From Modicisalibacter sp049808615 (GTDB taxonomy: Bacteria; Pseudomonadota; Gammaproteobacteria; Pseudomonadales; Halomonadaceae), in NCBI RefSeq assembly GCF_049808615.1, contig NZ_JBNCAN010000016.1:1-64000 (forward strand): 64,000 nt of DNA. The letters are read 5' to 3'. Numbering within the stretch: position 1 is the first letter of the stretch; the number at the start of each line of letters is the position of its first letter. A program made the position numbers and the translations under genes. Below, in pieces: positions 33,701 through 42,000 of this stretch. Below the pieces are notes generated by a model. The model was not told where the DNA came from, searched no databases, and saw only the letters and a list, made by a program, of their open reading frames with translations.

Positions 33701-35638
33701 CTCACCGGTCCAGATGCGCTGGAAGGCATCGACGAAGACGTCACGCATCTCCTGAAGATTGACGATGTCGCTGGCGTGATGCTCCAGGGTGAAGTCGTGA
33801 ATCCAGAAGGAACGCTCATCGCCATGAATGCCGTAGGGCCGCTCTCCCATCACCCGCAGGCCCAAATTCTCCATCACTGGCAATACATCGGACAAGGGAA
33901 TGGGACGGTCGGCATGGAATAGCTTGAGATTGATGTCCTCTTCGTCTTCTTCCATTAGACGATAAAGGCTCAAGGACACCGGTGCACCCTCTTCGAGCTC
34001 CCCGATGTGATGTAGATCATAGACCGCCGTGCGCGCCGTGAAGTCTTCCTGATAGCTGGACGGGAAGGCGTCACGGTAGTGGCCGAGCAGTATATTGGCC
34101 TGTTCTTCGCCGAAACCTTCGATCAGGGCATTGTGCAAGTCGTCTTTCCAGCTGCGCGCTATGCCAGCGATCTTCTTCTCGAGCCGACGCAGGTCGTATT
34201 CGACCGGCGACTCGCCATTGAAGCGCAGGATGTACTGGATACGTGCCAGCACCGATTCGGAAAGATAGGTGTTGAAATCGCCGAACTCCGCATCGAGCTC
34301 CTCGCACAATAGCGTCTGTATGCGCACGCGCAGATCGGTGGAGAACACATCCCGCGGCACGAAGACCATGCAGGAGTAGAAGCGTCCGAAGCGGTCCTCG
34401 CGCACGAACAGCCGCACCCGGCGGCGTTCGCGAATGTTGAGAATGCCCAGCGCGGTTTGGGTGAGTTCCTGCGTATCGATCTGGAACAGGTCGTCCCGTG
34501 GATAGACCTCGAGGATGTTCATCAACTGCTTGCCGTTGTGACCACTGGGATTGAATCCCGAGGCCTTCATCACGGCTTGAATCTTCTTGCGCAACACCGG
34601 GACGTTGCGGGGCGAATCGTTGTACACCGATGCCGCGTAGAGCCCCATGAAGCGGCGCTCGCCGATGACGTTGCCTTTGTCATCGTAACGATCGATGGCG
34701 ATGTAATCCGGATAGGCGGGACGATGCACCCTGGAGTGATAAGCGCTCTTGGCAAAGGAGAGCAATTCGGTACTCTGGGCGTTCTCGTCGGAGACAAGCT
34801 TTTCGCCACGAACGTGTTCCCGGTAACGTGGCTGGTCGAGCTTGAAGACCCCGAGATCGCTGCCCTCGACATGCTTCAGATCGGTCTGGCCTTTCTTGCC
34901 GGTCAGCTTGTGCTCGTCGTAGCCGAGGAAGGTGAAATGATCATCGATCAGCCACTCAAGGAAGGCGATGGTTTCCTTGTGATCCGCCGCGTCGATCTGA
35001 TCGGGTCGCGACCCCTTGAGCTCCTCGATGGCGGCACACACTTCATCACGCATCGCATCGAAGTCCTGGACGGCGGTGCGAACATCCACCAGGACATCTT
35101 CCAGGCTGGACTCGATATCCTCGAGTACCTTTGGATCCGAGTGACGATCGATTTCGATCACGATGACGGATTCGCGGTTTTCCGGCGCGTTCTTGGCCCC
35201 TACCGAAGTGACTCGGGTCAACTGGTGCTGCTTGTCGCGCTCCACCGCCAATACCGCGTTATGGATGGCATGTACCGTGATGCCCCGACGATTGAGCTCG
35301 ATACGCACCGAATCGACCAGAAACGGCATGTCCTCGTGCAATACACCCACGACCGTGTGGGAGGACTGCCAGCCATGTTTCTCGAAATCCGGGTTGTAGA
35401 CACCCACCTTCGGGGTTTGGGGATCGTGTTGCTGAATGAAATGCCAGACGGACAGTGTCGCCCCATAGACGTCATCGAGATGGCGTTCGGCCAGATCCTC
35501 GAAGGGGGCATTGGCGTAGAAATCCTCGGCGAAGGCCGCGATCGTCTTCACCTTGTCCTGCGGCAGACGCTTCTTGAGCTGTTCCCGCAGTTGTGCCAGG
35601 AATTCTTTTTTGTCATCGATTGCGACGTGTTGCATCAA
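30800..35638 (-). CDS. gdhB: NAD-dependent glutamate dehydrogenase, large (180-kDa) type
   Basis: A 1612-residue enzyme that oxidatively deaminates glutamate to 2-oxoglutarate with NAD. Residues 1-700 hold the regulatory ACT-like and PAS-like segments of this class. The catalytic core lies around 770-1200, with [20 protein letters not shown] and the substrate lysine region [16 protein letters not shown]. The dinucleotide-binding motif is [16 protein letters not shown], and the last 400 residues are helical. Full length. Monocistronic, with 163 bases upstream. It links amino-acid catabolism to the TCA cycle. Confidence 0.96.
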   Translation of the reverse strand: [1612 protein letters not shown]

Positions 35639-35801
35639 TCACCTCGGCTACATCCGGGCGCCATTTGCGACCGGTGAATATTCATCGGTACAGCCAGATC
35701 GGCTGCGCCGCTGTGCATGCGTGTGAGTTTACTCTAGCTTAACTGGCCGACCCTATCGACATGCCCGCTTCTTCATGGCGCATGCCGGACGTGCATTGCC
35801 C

Positions 35802-36926
35802 TCAAACCGTGCGTCGTTCGAGCAGCACCCCGCATTCACAATGATCGGTCCAGGGAAACTGATCGAACAGCGCCATACGCGCGATGGCATGAGTGTCCTT
35901 GAGCTGTTCGAGATTGATGAGCAACGTATCGGGGTTGCAGGAGATATAGACGATACGAGAATAATCACGCAGTTGTTCGCAACTGCTCTCGTCGAGTCCG
36001 GCTCGAGGAGGATCGACCAGCACCGTGGTGAACGCGTAGTCCTCCAGTGCCATGGCACTTACCCGTCTGCCACCCTTCTCCCCCGCCTTTTTATCGGCCA
36101 AGGCCTGGGCGAATTCCTCGGCGGACATCCGTGCCACCACTGCATTGTCGATGCCGTTAGCCGCGAGATTGACCTGGGCCGACGCCACCGCGGTACGCGA
36201 GATTTCGGTGGCCAACACCCGGCGAAAATTCTCCGCCAGAGCCACGGTGAAATTACCATTGCCGCAGTAAAGCTCCACCAGATCGCCTTGCTGACTGCCT
36301 CGGGTCACCTCTCGTGCCCAGGACAGCATCTTGCGACCGACCTCTGCATTGGGTTGGGTGAAACTGTTTTCCACCTGTTGATAGACGAACTCGCGATCAT
36401 CATCCAACGCCAGTCGTTCCCAGACATGGTCGCGTTCGAGCACGCGTCGCTGTTTGCGGGCACGACCGATGATCATGACGTTCAAGCGCTCTTGCAGGGC
36501 CCGCGCCTTTTGCTCCCAGGTATCATCCAGGGGACGGTGATAGATCAGGGTGATGAGCGCTTCACCGGCCAGGGTGGTCAGAAACTCTACCTGAAACAGC
36601 TTGCGTCGCAGCACGGTATCGCCTCGCAACGCCTCGATCAGCTGCGGCATCAGCTCATTGATGCGCCGGCTCGCGACGGGATACTGGTCGAGTCGAACAA
36701 TCTTTTTACTGCCCAGGTCGGCAGGATCGACCTCGAACATGGCGTAGAACAGATCGTCGCCCTCATGCCACAGACGAAATTCACAGCGCTGGCGAAAGTG
36801 GCTGGGCGGCGAGGCAAAGACCTCCAGCGGCGGCGGATGGAGATGAGCGAAACGCCGCGTGATGGTGTCACGCTTGGCTTTCAACTGCTGGGGGTAGTGT
36901 TCAGGTTCGACAACGGGGATGGCCAC
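35802..36926 (-). CDS. trmA: tRNA (uracil-54-C5)-methyltransferase
   Basis: A 374-residue SAM-dependent enzyme that makes ribothymidine at position 54 of tRNA. It has the TrmA-specific FRQRCEFRLWH, SAM motif VELYCGNGNFTVALAENF, the DPPRAGLD loop, and the nucleophilic cysteine in IVYISCNPDTL with the C-terminal glutamate in GVLLERR. GAGGAGA stands four bases before GTG 36926, which I take as the start; the longer frame to ATG 36950 has no ribosome-binding site. The stop of murI lies 33 bases upstream, so the two may be one operon. Confidence 0.94.
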   Translation of the reverse strand: MAIPVVEPEHYPQQLKAKRDTITRRFAHLHPPPLEVFASPPSHFRQRCEFRLWHEGDDLFYAMFEVDPADLGSKKIVRLDQYPVASRRINELMPQLIEALRGDTVLRRKLFQVEFLTTLAGEALITLIYHRPLDDTWEQKARALQERLNVMIIGRARKQRRVLERDHVWERLALDDDREFVYQQVENSFTQPNAEVGRKMLSWAREVTRGSQQGDLVELYCGNGNFTVALAENFRRVLATEISRTAVASAQVNLAANGIDNAVVARMSAEEFAQALADKKAGEKGGRRVSAMALEDYAFTTVLVDPPRAGLDESSCEQLRDYSRIVYISCNPDTLLINLEQLKDTHAIARMALFDQFPWTDHCECGVLLERRTV

Positions 36927-36959
36927 GAGGTCTCCTCGACAAAATGACAAATGATGACG

Positions 36960-37757
36960 TCACTCCAGAGGCAAAGGCGCCGACAATGCCTGTAAAATCT
37001 GCGGTGAGTCAAAGCCATGAGCCTTTAGTGCCTTGGTCAGCGCCGGCCCCGGGGCGCTGGCCCAGGCCGGCCCGGTTTCACTGGCATGCTCGATCGAGGT
37101 CACGACACTTTCGACACGTCGAGCAATTGCATCTCCCGAATCGATCCAGGTGATCGGACGTGGGGCACAGGCATTCAATTCGTCACGCAACAGCGGAAAA
37201 TGGGTACAGCCCAGCACCACGGTATCGAGCTCGCCAACGACCCAGAACGGTGCCAACTCGCGGTCTATCTCGACGATGTCCACTCTTTCGCCGCGAAGCT
37301 TGCGCTCGGCTTGAACCACCAAGGTATCCGCAGCCACCCGGATGATGCGACAGTGTGCGGCGAAATCACGTATCAGGGTATCGGTATAGGGCCGACGAAC
37401 CGTCGCCGAGGTCGCGAGCAAACCGAAGGTAGCGCTACGTGTCGCCCTCGCCGCGGGCTTGATGGCCGGTACCGTACCGATCACGGGAATGCTCAGACGG
37501 GCACGCAGCTCGCGCAGTGCCAGAGTACTGGCGGTGTTACAGGCGACCACCAGGGCACTGGCGCCACTCGCCGCTACCGCGGCGCAGCAGACATCTGCGA
37601 TGCGTGCCACCAGCCAGGCATCCGGCTTGGTGCCATAGGGCAGCATGGCGTTGTCGCAGACATAGGCCAGCGCCGCCCGAGGCAGCCGTTGACGCAGGGC
37701 GGCGGCGACCGACAGGCCGCCGACGCCGGAATCGAAGACAAGAATCGGACCGCTCAT
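36960..37757 (-). CDS. murI: Glutamate racemase
   Basis: A 265-residue enzyme supplying D-glutamate for peptidoglycan. The two catalytic cysteines are in VVACNTAST (near residue 72) and VLGCTHFPLL (near residue 183). The N-terminus LVFDSGVGGLSV and the PYGTKPD loop are family marks. It precedes trmA on the same strand. Upstream is a 365-base gap before umuD, on the other strand. Confidence 0.95.
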   Translation of the reverse strand: MSGPILVFDSGVGGLSVAAALRQRLPRAALAYVCDNAMLPYGTKPDAWLVARIADVCCAAVAASGASALVVACNTASTLALRELRARLSIPVIGTVPAIKPAARATRSATFGLLATSATVRRPYTDTLIRDFAAHCRIIRVAADTLVVQAERKLRGERVDIVEIDRELAPFWVVGELDTVVLGCTHFPLLRDELNACAPRPITWIDSGDAIARRVESVVTSIEHASETGPAWASAPGPALTKALKAHGFDSPQILQALSAPLPLE

Positions 37758-38066
37758 CGAGCACTCTTTCTGAAAACGTTTGCCTACTGCCCTTCGCTTC
37801 CTTCAAGCAGATAGCGCGTATTCTAACGTATCACGAGGGTAAAGATCGTTCATGAATCCCTGGAAAGCCCGGGGCCCGATATTGAGTTGCATACGGCTAT
37901 AAAACGATCTCCCCACTGGCATACCAGATCTCGCTGGGCGGCATTGCTCAACTCCTAAAAATGCTCAGCCCTACCGTCGCTCACGGCGCCTTGAAGGAAC
38001 CTGATTCACCACTGAACTCGCTCGTATGCACCCGATAATACCCATGGAGCTTGCCGACAGAACAAA
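37758..38066. other. Intergenic region murI-umuD
   Basis: About 310 bases with no gene I can support. A 15-codon frame on the minus strand (near 37900-37950) has a possible AGGAG site, but its composition gives no hint of a protein. The umuD LexA box begins at 38067. Confidence 0.4.
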
Positions 38067-38086
38067 TACTGGTTATTTTTACAGTA
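38067..38086 (+). promoter_or_regulatory. LexA (SOS) box of umuDC
   Basis: TACTGGTTATTTTTACAGTA: both half-sites match the enterobacterial consensus TACTG-N10-CAGTA. It lies 36 bases before ATG 38123. The operon should be repressed by LexA and induced by DNA damage. Confidence 0.9.
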
Positions 38087-38122
38087 TACATTCGCCGACA
38101 CTTGTTACCCTTGGAGAATCAT

Positions 38123-38563
38123 ATGGGCATCAGCCATTTCGCCGACACCTTGTCCCATACAGCAATGCCTCTCTCGCAATCCGTAGAACGTCGAGGCGCC
38201 AGCGGCTTTCCCTCACCGGCGGACGATTACCAGGAAGCCCCGCTGGACCTCAATCAGCACTTGATCCCTCATCCCGCCTCGACCTTTTTCATGCGAATAA
38301 CGGGCAATAACCTGAAAAGTGTCGGCTTTCACGACGGCGACCTGCTGATCGTCGACCGTTCCTGCACCGCCGCGGCCGGTCATTGGGTGGTGGCCGTCAT
38401 CGATGGCGAGCTGGCGCTGTATCAGCTGGAGGGTCAGGGGTCGCGCTGGTGGTTGCGCGGCGGCGATAACCGACAGGCGCGCCTGCCACTGGAAGACCAC
38501 AACGACTGCCGACTGTGGGGGCTGGTCTGCCATGTCATCCATGATTGCAGTAGGACAGGCTGA
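38123..38563 (+). CDS. umuD: UmuD-like protein lacking the catalytic Ser/Lys dyad
   Basis: A 146-residue protein with the LexA/UmuD S24 peptidase fold. The cleavage region reads ASGFPSPADDY, so the scissile bond would be Ser-Gly rather than Cys/Ala-Gly. The catalytic serine motif (GDSM in E. coli UmuD) reads GNNL, and the lysine in DGEFTVKKL reads DGELALYQL. Both active-site residues are therefore substituted, although HDGDLLIVDRS and the C-terminal WGLVCHVIHD are well conserved. UmuD normally cleaves itself after binding RecA filaments to activate Pol V; this protein should not. TTGGAGA precedes ATG 38123. It is followed two bases later by umuC. Confidence 0.88.
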   Translation: MGISHFADTLSHTAMPLSQSVERRGASGFPSPADDYQEAPLDLNQHLIPHPASTFFMRITGNNLKSVGFHDGDLLIVDRSCTAAAGHWVVAVIDGELALYQLEGQGSRWWLRGGDNRQARLPLEDHNDCRLWGLVCHVIHDCSRTG

Positions 38564-38565
38564 GC

Positions 38566-39828
38566 ATGTACGCCCTCATCGATTGCAACAACTTCTTCGT
38601 CAGCTGTGAGCGACTGTTCGACCCCCGACTGGAAGGCATGCCGGTTGGTGTGCTGTCGAACAACGATGGCTGCGTGATCGCCCGCTCCGAAGAACTCAAG
38701 ACACTGGGGGTGGCCATGGGCATGCCGGCGCACCAGATTCCCCCTGCCCAGCGCAAAAGACTTGTACTCAAGTCGTCCAACTATGCGCTTTATGGCGATC
38801 TTTCGGGGCGGGTGCAGCGTGTCCTGTCCCAGTGCGTGCCGGCCCTGGAACCCTATTCCATCGACGAGTGCTTTCTTGATCTGCGCGGTCTGAGTGGTGA
38901 TCTTGAGACACTGGGGCACGACCTGGTACGAACCGTGGAGCGTCATGTGGGTTTGCCCGTGTCGCTGGGTATTGCCCCGACCCGCACCTTGGCCAAGCTG
39001 GCCAATCATCAGGCCAAACGCATGTCGAGCCGGCCCCAGGTCTGTGTCTGGCCCGATGCCGCCGCATCCGAACTCGATCACCGTTTGCGCCAGCTGCCCG
39101 TCAAGGCCGTATGGGGCATCGGTGCACGGCTGGCATTGCAACTGACGGATCTGAACATCGGCAACGCAGCGGCCCTGCGTGATGCACCCGAGTCCTGGCT
39201 GCGCAAGCGTTTCAATGTGGTGGTGGCGCGAACGGCTAGTGAGCTCAAGGGAACGCCCTGCCTGGACGCCCAGGATCTGGATACGCCACGGCGTAGCATC
39301 CTGTGTTCCCGTTCCTTCGGTCGCCTGCTGAACGATCGCGAGCAACTTAGCGAGGCCCTTCGCCATCATTGCCAGCGCGCCGGTGAAAAGCTGCGCCGCG
39401 ACGATATGCTGGCCGGTGCCATCGGTGTCTTCCTGCGCACCAGTCGCCATCGGTCAGGCCCGCAACAACACCACCCGCTATGGACGGCGTTGCCGTTTCC
39501 CAGTGCCGACACCCTGAGACTCAATCGCCAGGCCCAACGCTTGCTCGATCATTTGTGGCGCCCGGGTCATGCCTATCAGAAGCTGGGGGTCATGCTGGTG
39601 GAACTGAGCCCGCGCCGCTATAGTCAGGCGTCGCTGCTCGATGGCGCCGAGCCGAGACGTCAGGAAGCATTGATGCAGGCCTGGGACGCCATTCGTCACC
39701 GCTACGGGCGCGAGGCATTGACCTTGGGAGTACAGCACCAGCAGAGCGCGTGGCGCATGAATAGCCGTCATCGTTCCGCGCGTTACACGACACGCTGGGA
39801 CGAACTACCCAGCGTGCGGGCGGGCTGA
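38566..39828 (+). CDS. umuC: Y-family translesion DNA polymerase, UmuC
   Basis: A 420-residue Pol V catalytic subunit. The metal-binding acids are in YALIDCNNFFVSCE (Asp6) and YSIDECFLDL (Asp/Glu near 102-103). NNDGCVIARS and SSNYALYGDLS bind the template and nucleotide, and the thumb has the helix-hairpin-helix KAVWGIGARLALQL. The C-terminal little-finger and DUF4113 regions are complete (SPRRYSQASLL; MNSRHRSARYTTRWDELP). The gene is intact even though its UmuD partner has lost its peptidase residues. It lies in one operon with umuD under a LexA box. Confidence 0.95.
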   Translation: MYALIDCNNFFVSCERLFDPRLEGMPVGVLSNNDGCVIARSEELKTLGVAMGMPAHQIPPAQRKRLVLKSSNYALYGDLSGRVQRVLSQCVPALEPYSIDECFLDLRGLSGDLETLGHDLVRTVERHVGLPVSLGIAPTRTLAKLANHQAKRMSSRPQVCVWPDAAASELDHRLRQLPVKAVWGIGARLALQLTDLNIGNAAALRDAPESWLRKRFNVVVARTASELKGTPCLDAQDLDTPRRSILCSRSFGRLLNDREQLSEALRHHCQRAGEKLRRDDMLAGAIGVFLRTSRHRSGPQQHHPLWTALPFPSADTLRLNRQAQRLLDHLWRPGHAYQKLGVMLVELSPRRYSQASLLDGAEPRRQEALMQAWDAIRHRYGREALTLGVQHQQSAWRMNSRHRSARYTTRWDELPSVRAG

Positions 39829-39851
39829 TGCCGACGGCCATCGTCCAGCCT

Positions 39852-40409
39852 TTACTCCCGGGCAAAAGGTGATGGCGCCTCCTTGAACTCGGCATACAGT
39901 TGAGGATAGTCCTCCTGCAGACGTGCAAGGCTGGCCTCCGCTCCCGAGGGCAGCATCTTGAGCAGACGCAACTGATCCTCATCGGTCAGATATTCACGAA
40001 AGAGCGGAAATAGCTGTTCGCGCTCCGCTCGCAGATAGGCCCGATGCGCGTCGAGATACGCCTTGAGGTCATTGGCGAAACGATCCATTGGCACCACGGC
40101 GTCCATCAGGATCATGTCGAGGTTATCGGATAGCTGATTGAGACGCTTGTGCAGCGCCTGATAATCGTTGGCCAAGCGGCGGCTCAACTCGTCGGCCTCC
40201 GGCGCCTTGGCCAGCAGGTGTTCGCTGTAGAGCCGCTCCAACGGTATGGTAAAGGTATTCATGTAATCGAGAATGTAGTCCACCACTTCTCGCACCAGAT
40301 GAAAATCAGGCCGATCGCCATGGTCCAGTGTCTTGTGCTTGAGGGACAGCACATGCAGTAACCTCGCCATGTTGGCATGATCCCGCCGCAACTGAGTCAG
40401 CATAGGCAT
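39852..40409 (-). CDS. Hemerythrin-like domain protein lacking most metal ligands
   Basis: A 185-residue four-helix-bundle protein of the hemerythrin/HHE family (LTQLRRDHANMARLLHVLS). In typical members the second helix has HHPKE, the third an EH, and the fourth HxxxEE. Here these read TIPLE, NDY and YLRAE. Only the first histidine and the glutamates remain, so a diiron-oxygen site is unlikely. AGGAG stands eight bases before ATG 40409; a longer frame to 40457 has no site. Divergent from rarA. Confidence 0.75.
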   Translation of the reverse strand: MPMLTQLRRDHANMARLLHVLSLKHKTLDHGDRPDFHLVREVVDYILDYMNTFTIPLERLYSEHLLAKAPEADELSRRLANDYQALHKRLNQLSDNLDMILMDAVVPMDRFANDLKAYLDAHRAYLRAEREQLFPLFREYLTDEDQLRLLKMLPSGAEASLARLQEDYPQLYAEFKEAPSPFARE

Positions 40410-40611
40410 GGTGGAATCTCCTTTACTTAGGCCTGAAGGGCCAGACAACAGGGTCAATCAGATAGCGACGTAAAGTGCGCGTTCTCGACTCGAATGTTTA
40501 CCCTAGTCGTTACTAGCATATTACGCTCGTTTAAATTGTTACAAAGCCTCTATCACCGATTCTGATCAGTTAGGATTGGCCACTTTGATCTCTTCATCAC
40601 GAGTCATGCAC

Positions 40612-41949
40612 ATGGATCTGTTCAGTCAGCACGCCCAGCACGACAGCGCCCCATTAGCTTTTCGCATGCGCCCCCGAAGCCTTGACGACTACGCCGGCCA
40701 GCAGGCATTGGTCGGCCCCGATAAACCCTTGCGGCGCATGGCAGAAAGTGGCGTACTGCGCTCGATGATCTTATGGGGTCCGCCGGGCGTGGGCAAGACC
40801 ACCTTGGCGGAGATACTGGCCGAAGCCTCTGGCGCTCAACTCGAGCATATGTCGGCCGTCATGGCGGGAGTCAAGGAGATTCGCGCCGCCGTTGAGCGTG
40901 CACGGGCCGCCCAGAGCCAACAGCGCCCTACCGTGCTGTTTCTCGATGAGATTCATCGCCTCAACAAGAGTCAACAGGACGCCTTGCTGCCCCATGTGGA
41001 ATCCGGTTTGCTGACACTGATCGGTGCGACGACGGAGAATCCCTCTTTCGAGGTCAACTCGGCGCTATTGTCGCGAGCACGCGTCTATGTGCTGAAGAGA
41101 CTCGACGAGAGCGAGTTGCTCAAGGTGCTGCGCCATGCTCTCGTGGACGAGGAGCGCGGGCTAGGCAAGCGCCATATTCAGGCTGAGGAGGAGGTGCTGA
41201 CGATGCTCGTTCGCGCCAGTGGTGGCGATGCCCGGCGCGCCCTCGGCCTGCTGGAAACCGCGTGTGATTTCACCCATCCCGAGGGAGAGCATGAGCGACT
41301 GAACAAGGATGCACTGCAGGAAGTGATCGGCCATCAGGCCAGCGCCTTTGATAAACAGGGCGATCACTATTACGACCTGCTCTCGGCAATCCATAAATCG
41401 ATCCGTTCGTCCCGGCCTGATGCGGCACTGCTGTACATGGCGCAGTTCATGCAGGGTGGCGGCGATCCACTGGATGTCGTCCGCCGACTGTCCGCCATCG
41501 CCTCCGAGGATGTCGGCAACGCCGAGCCGCGCGCCCTTCCTCTGGTCATCGCCGCCTGGGACGCCTATCTACGCCTGGGTGACTATGAAGGCCAGCGGGC
41601 CATCGCCCACGCCGCCATTCATCTGGCGGTGGCGCCCAAGAGCAATGCCATCGAACGTGCCTGGCAGGGTGCCAAGAAATTCGCCGCCGAACATCCGGAT
41701 CTGGAAGTCCCCATCTATCTACGCAACGCCCCGACCAAACTGATGGCCTCCCTGGGGCATGGTGAAGGCTATCGCTACGCCCACAGGGAGCCTGATGGTT
41801 ACCCCGCAGGCAGCGCCCACGATTGCTGGCCGACCGAATTGCCGAAAACACGCTTCTTCGCACCCAGCGAACATGGCCAGGAGAAGCGCTTCAAGCAGAT
41901 GCAGGACTATCGCGCGCAATTGGACGAGCAGGCCGACAAGAATCGCTAA
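40612..41949 (+). CDS. rarA: Replication-associated recombination protein RarA (MgsA)
   Basis: A 445-residue AAA+ ATPase acting at stalled forks. Walker A is [10 protein letters not shown], Walker [10 protein letters not shown], sensor 1 [10 protein letters not shown] and sensor 2 [13 protein letters not shown]. The C-terminal tetramerisation domain has [16 protein letters not shown] and [10 protein letters not shown]. In E. coli rarA also follows ftsK-lolA; here a phospholipase D gene is inserted between. ATG 40612 or 40606 are both possible starts; neither has a clear ribosome-binding site. Confidence 0.95.
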   Translation: MDLFSQHAQHDSAPLAFRMRPRSLDDYAGQQALVGPDKPLRRMAESGVLRSMILWGPPGVGKTTLAEILAEASGAQLEHMSAVMAGVKEIRAAVERARAAQSQQRPTVLFLDEIHRLNKSQQDALLPHVESGLLTLIGATTENPSFEVNSALLSRARVYVLKRLDESELLKVLRHALVDEERGLGKRHIQAEEEVLTMLVRASGGDARRALGLLETACDFTHPEGEHERLNKDALQEVIGHQASAFDKQGDHYYDLLSAIHKSIRSSRPDAALLYMAQFMQGGGDPLDVVRRLSAIASEDVGNAEPRALPLVIAAWDAYLRLGDYEGQRAIAHAAIHLAVAPKSNAIERAWQGAKKFAAEHPDLEVPIYLRNAPTKLMASLGHGEGYRYAHREPDGYPAGSAHDCWPTELPKTRFFAPSEHGQEKRFKQMQDYRAQLDEQADKNR

Positions 41950-42000
41950 ACCGATCAGCGCTGAAATCCAGCCAGGACTCAAAAAGAAAAGGACATTCTC

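Noticed and set aside
34457..35677. A 406-codon open frame opposite gdhB
   Set aside because: Shadow of the conserved dehydrogenase; no start signal and no domain.
37895..37960. Fifteen-codon minus-strand frame with an AGGAG-like site in the murI-umuD gap
   Set aside because: Too short, no hydrophobic or other pattern, and no neighbour it would be coupled to.
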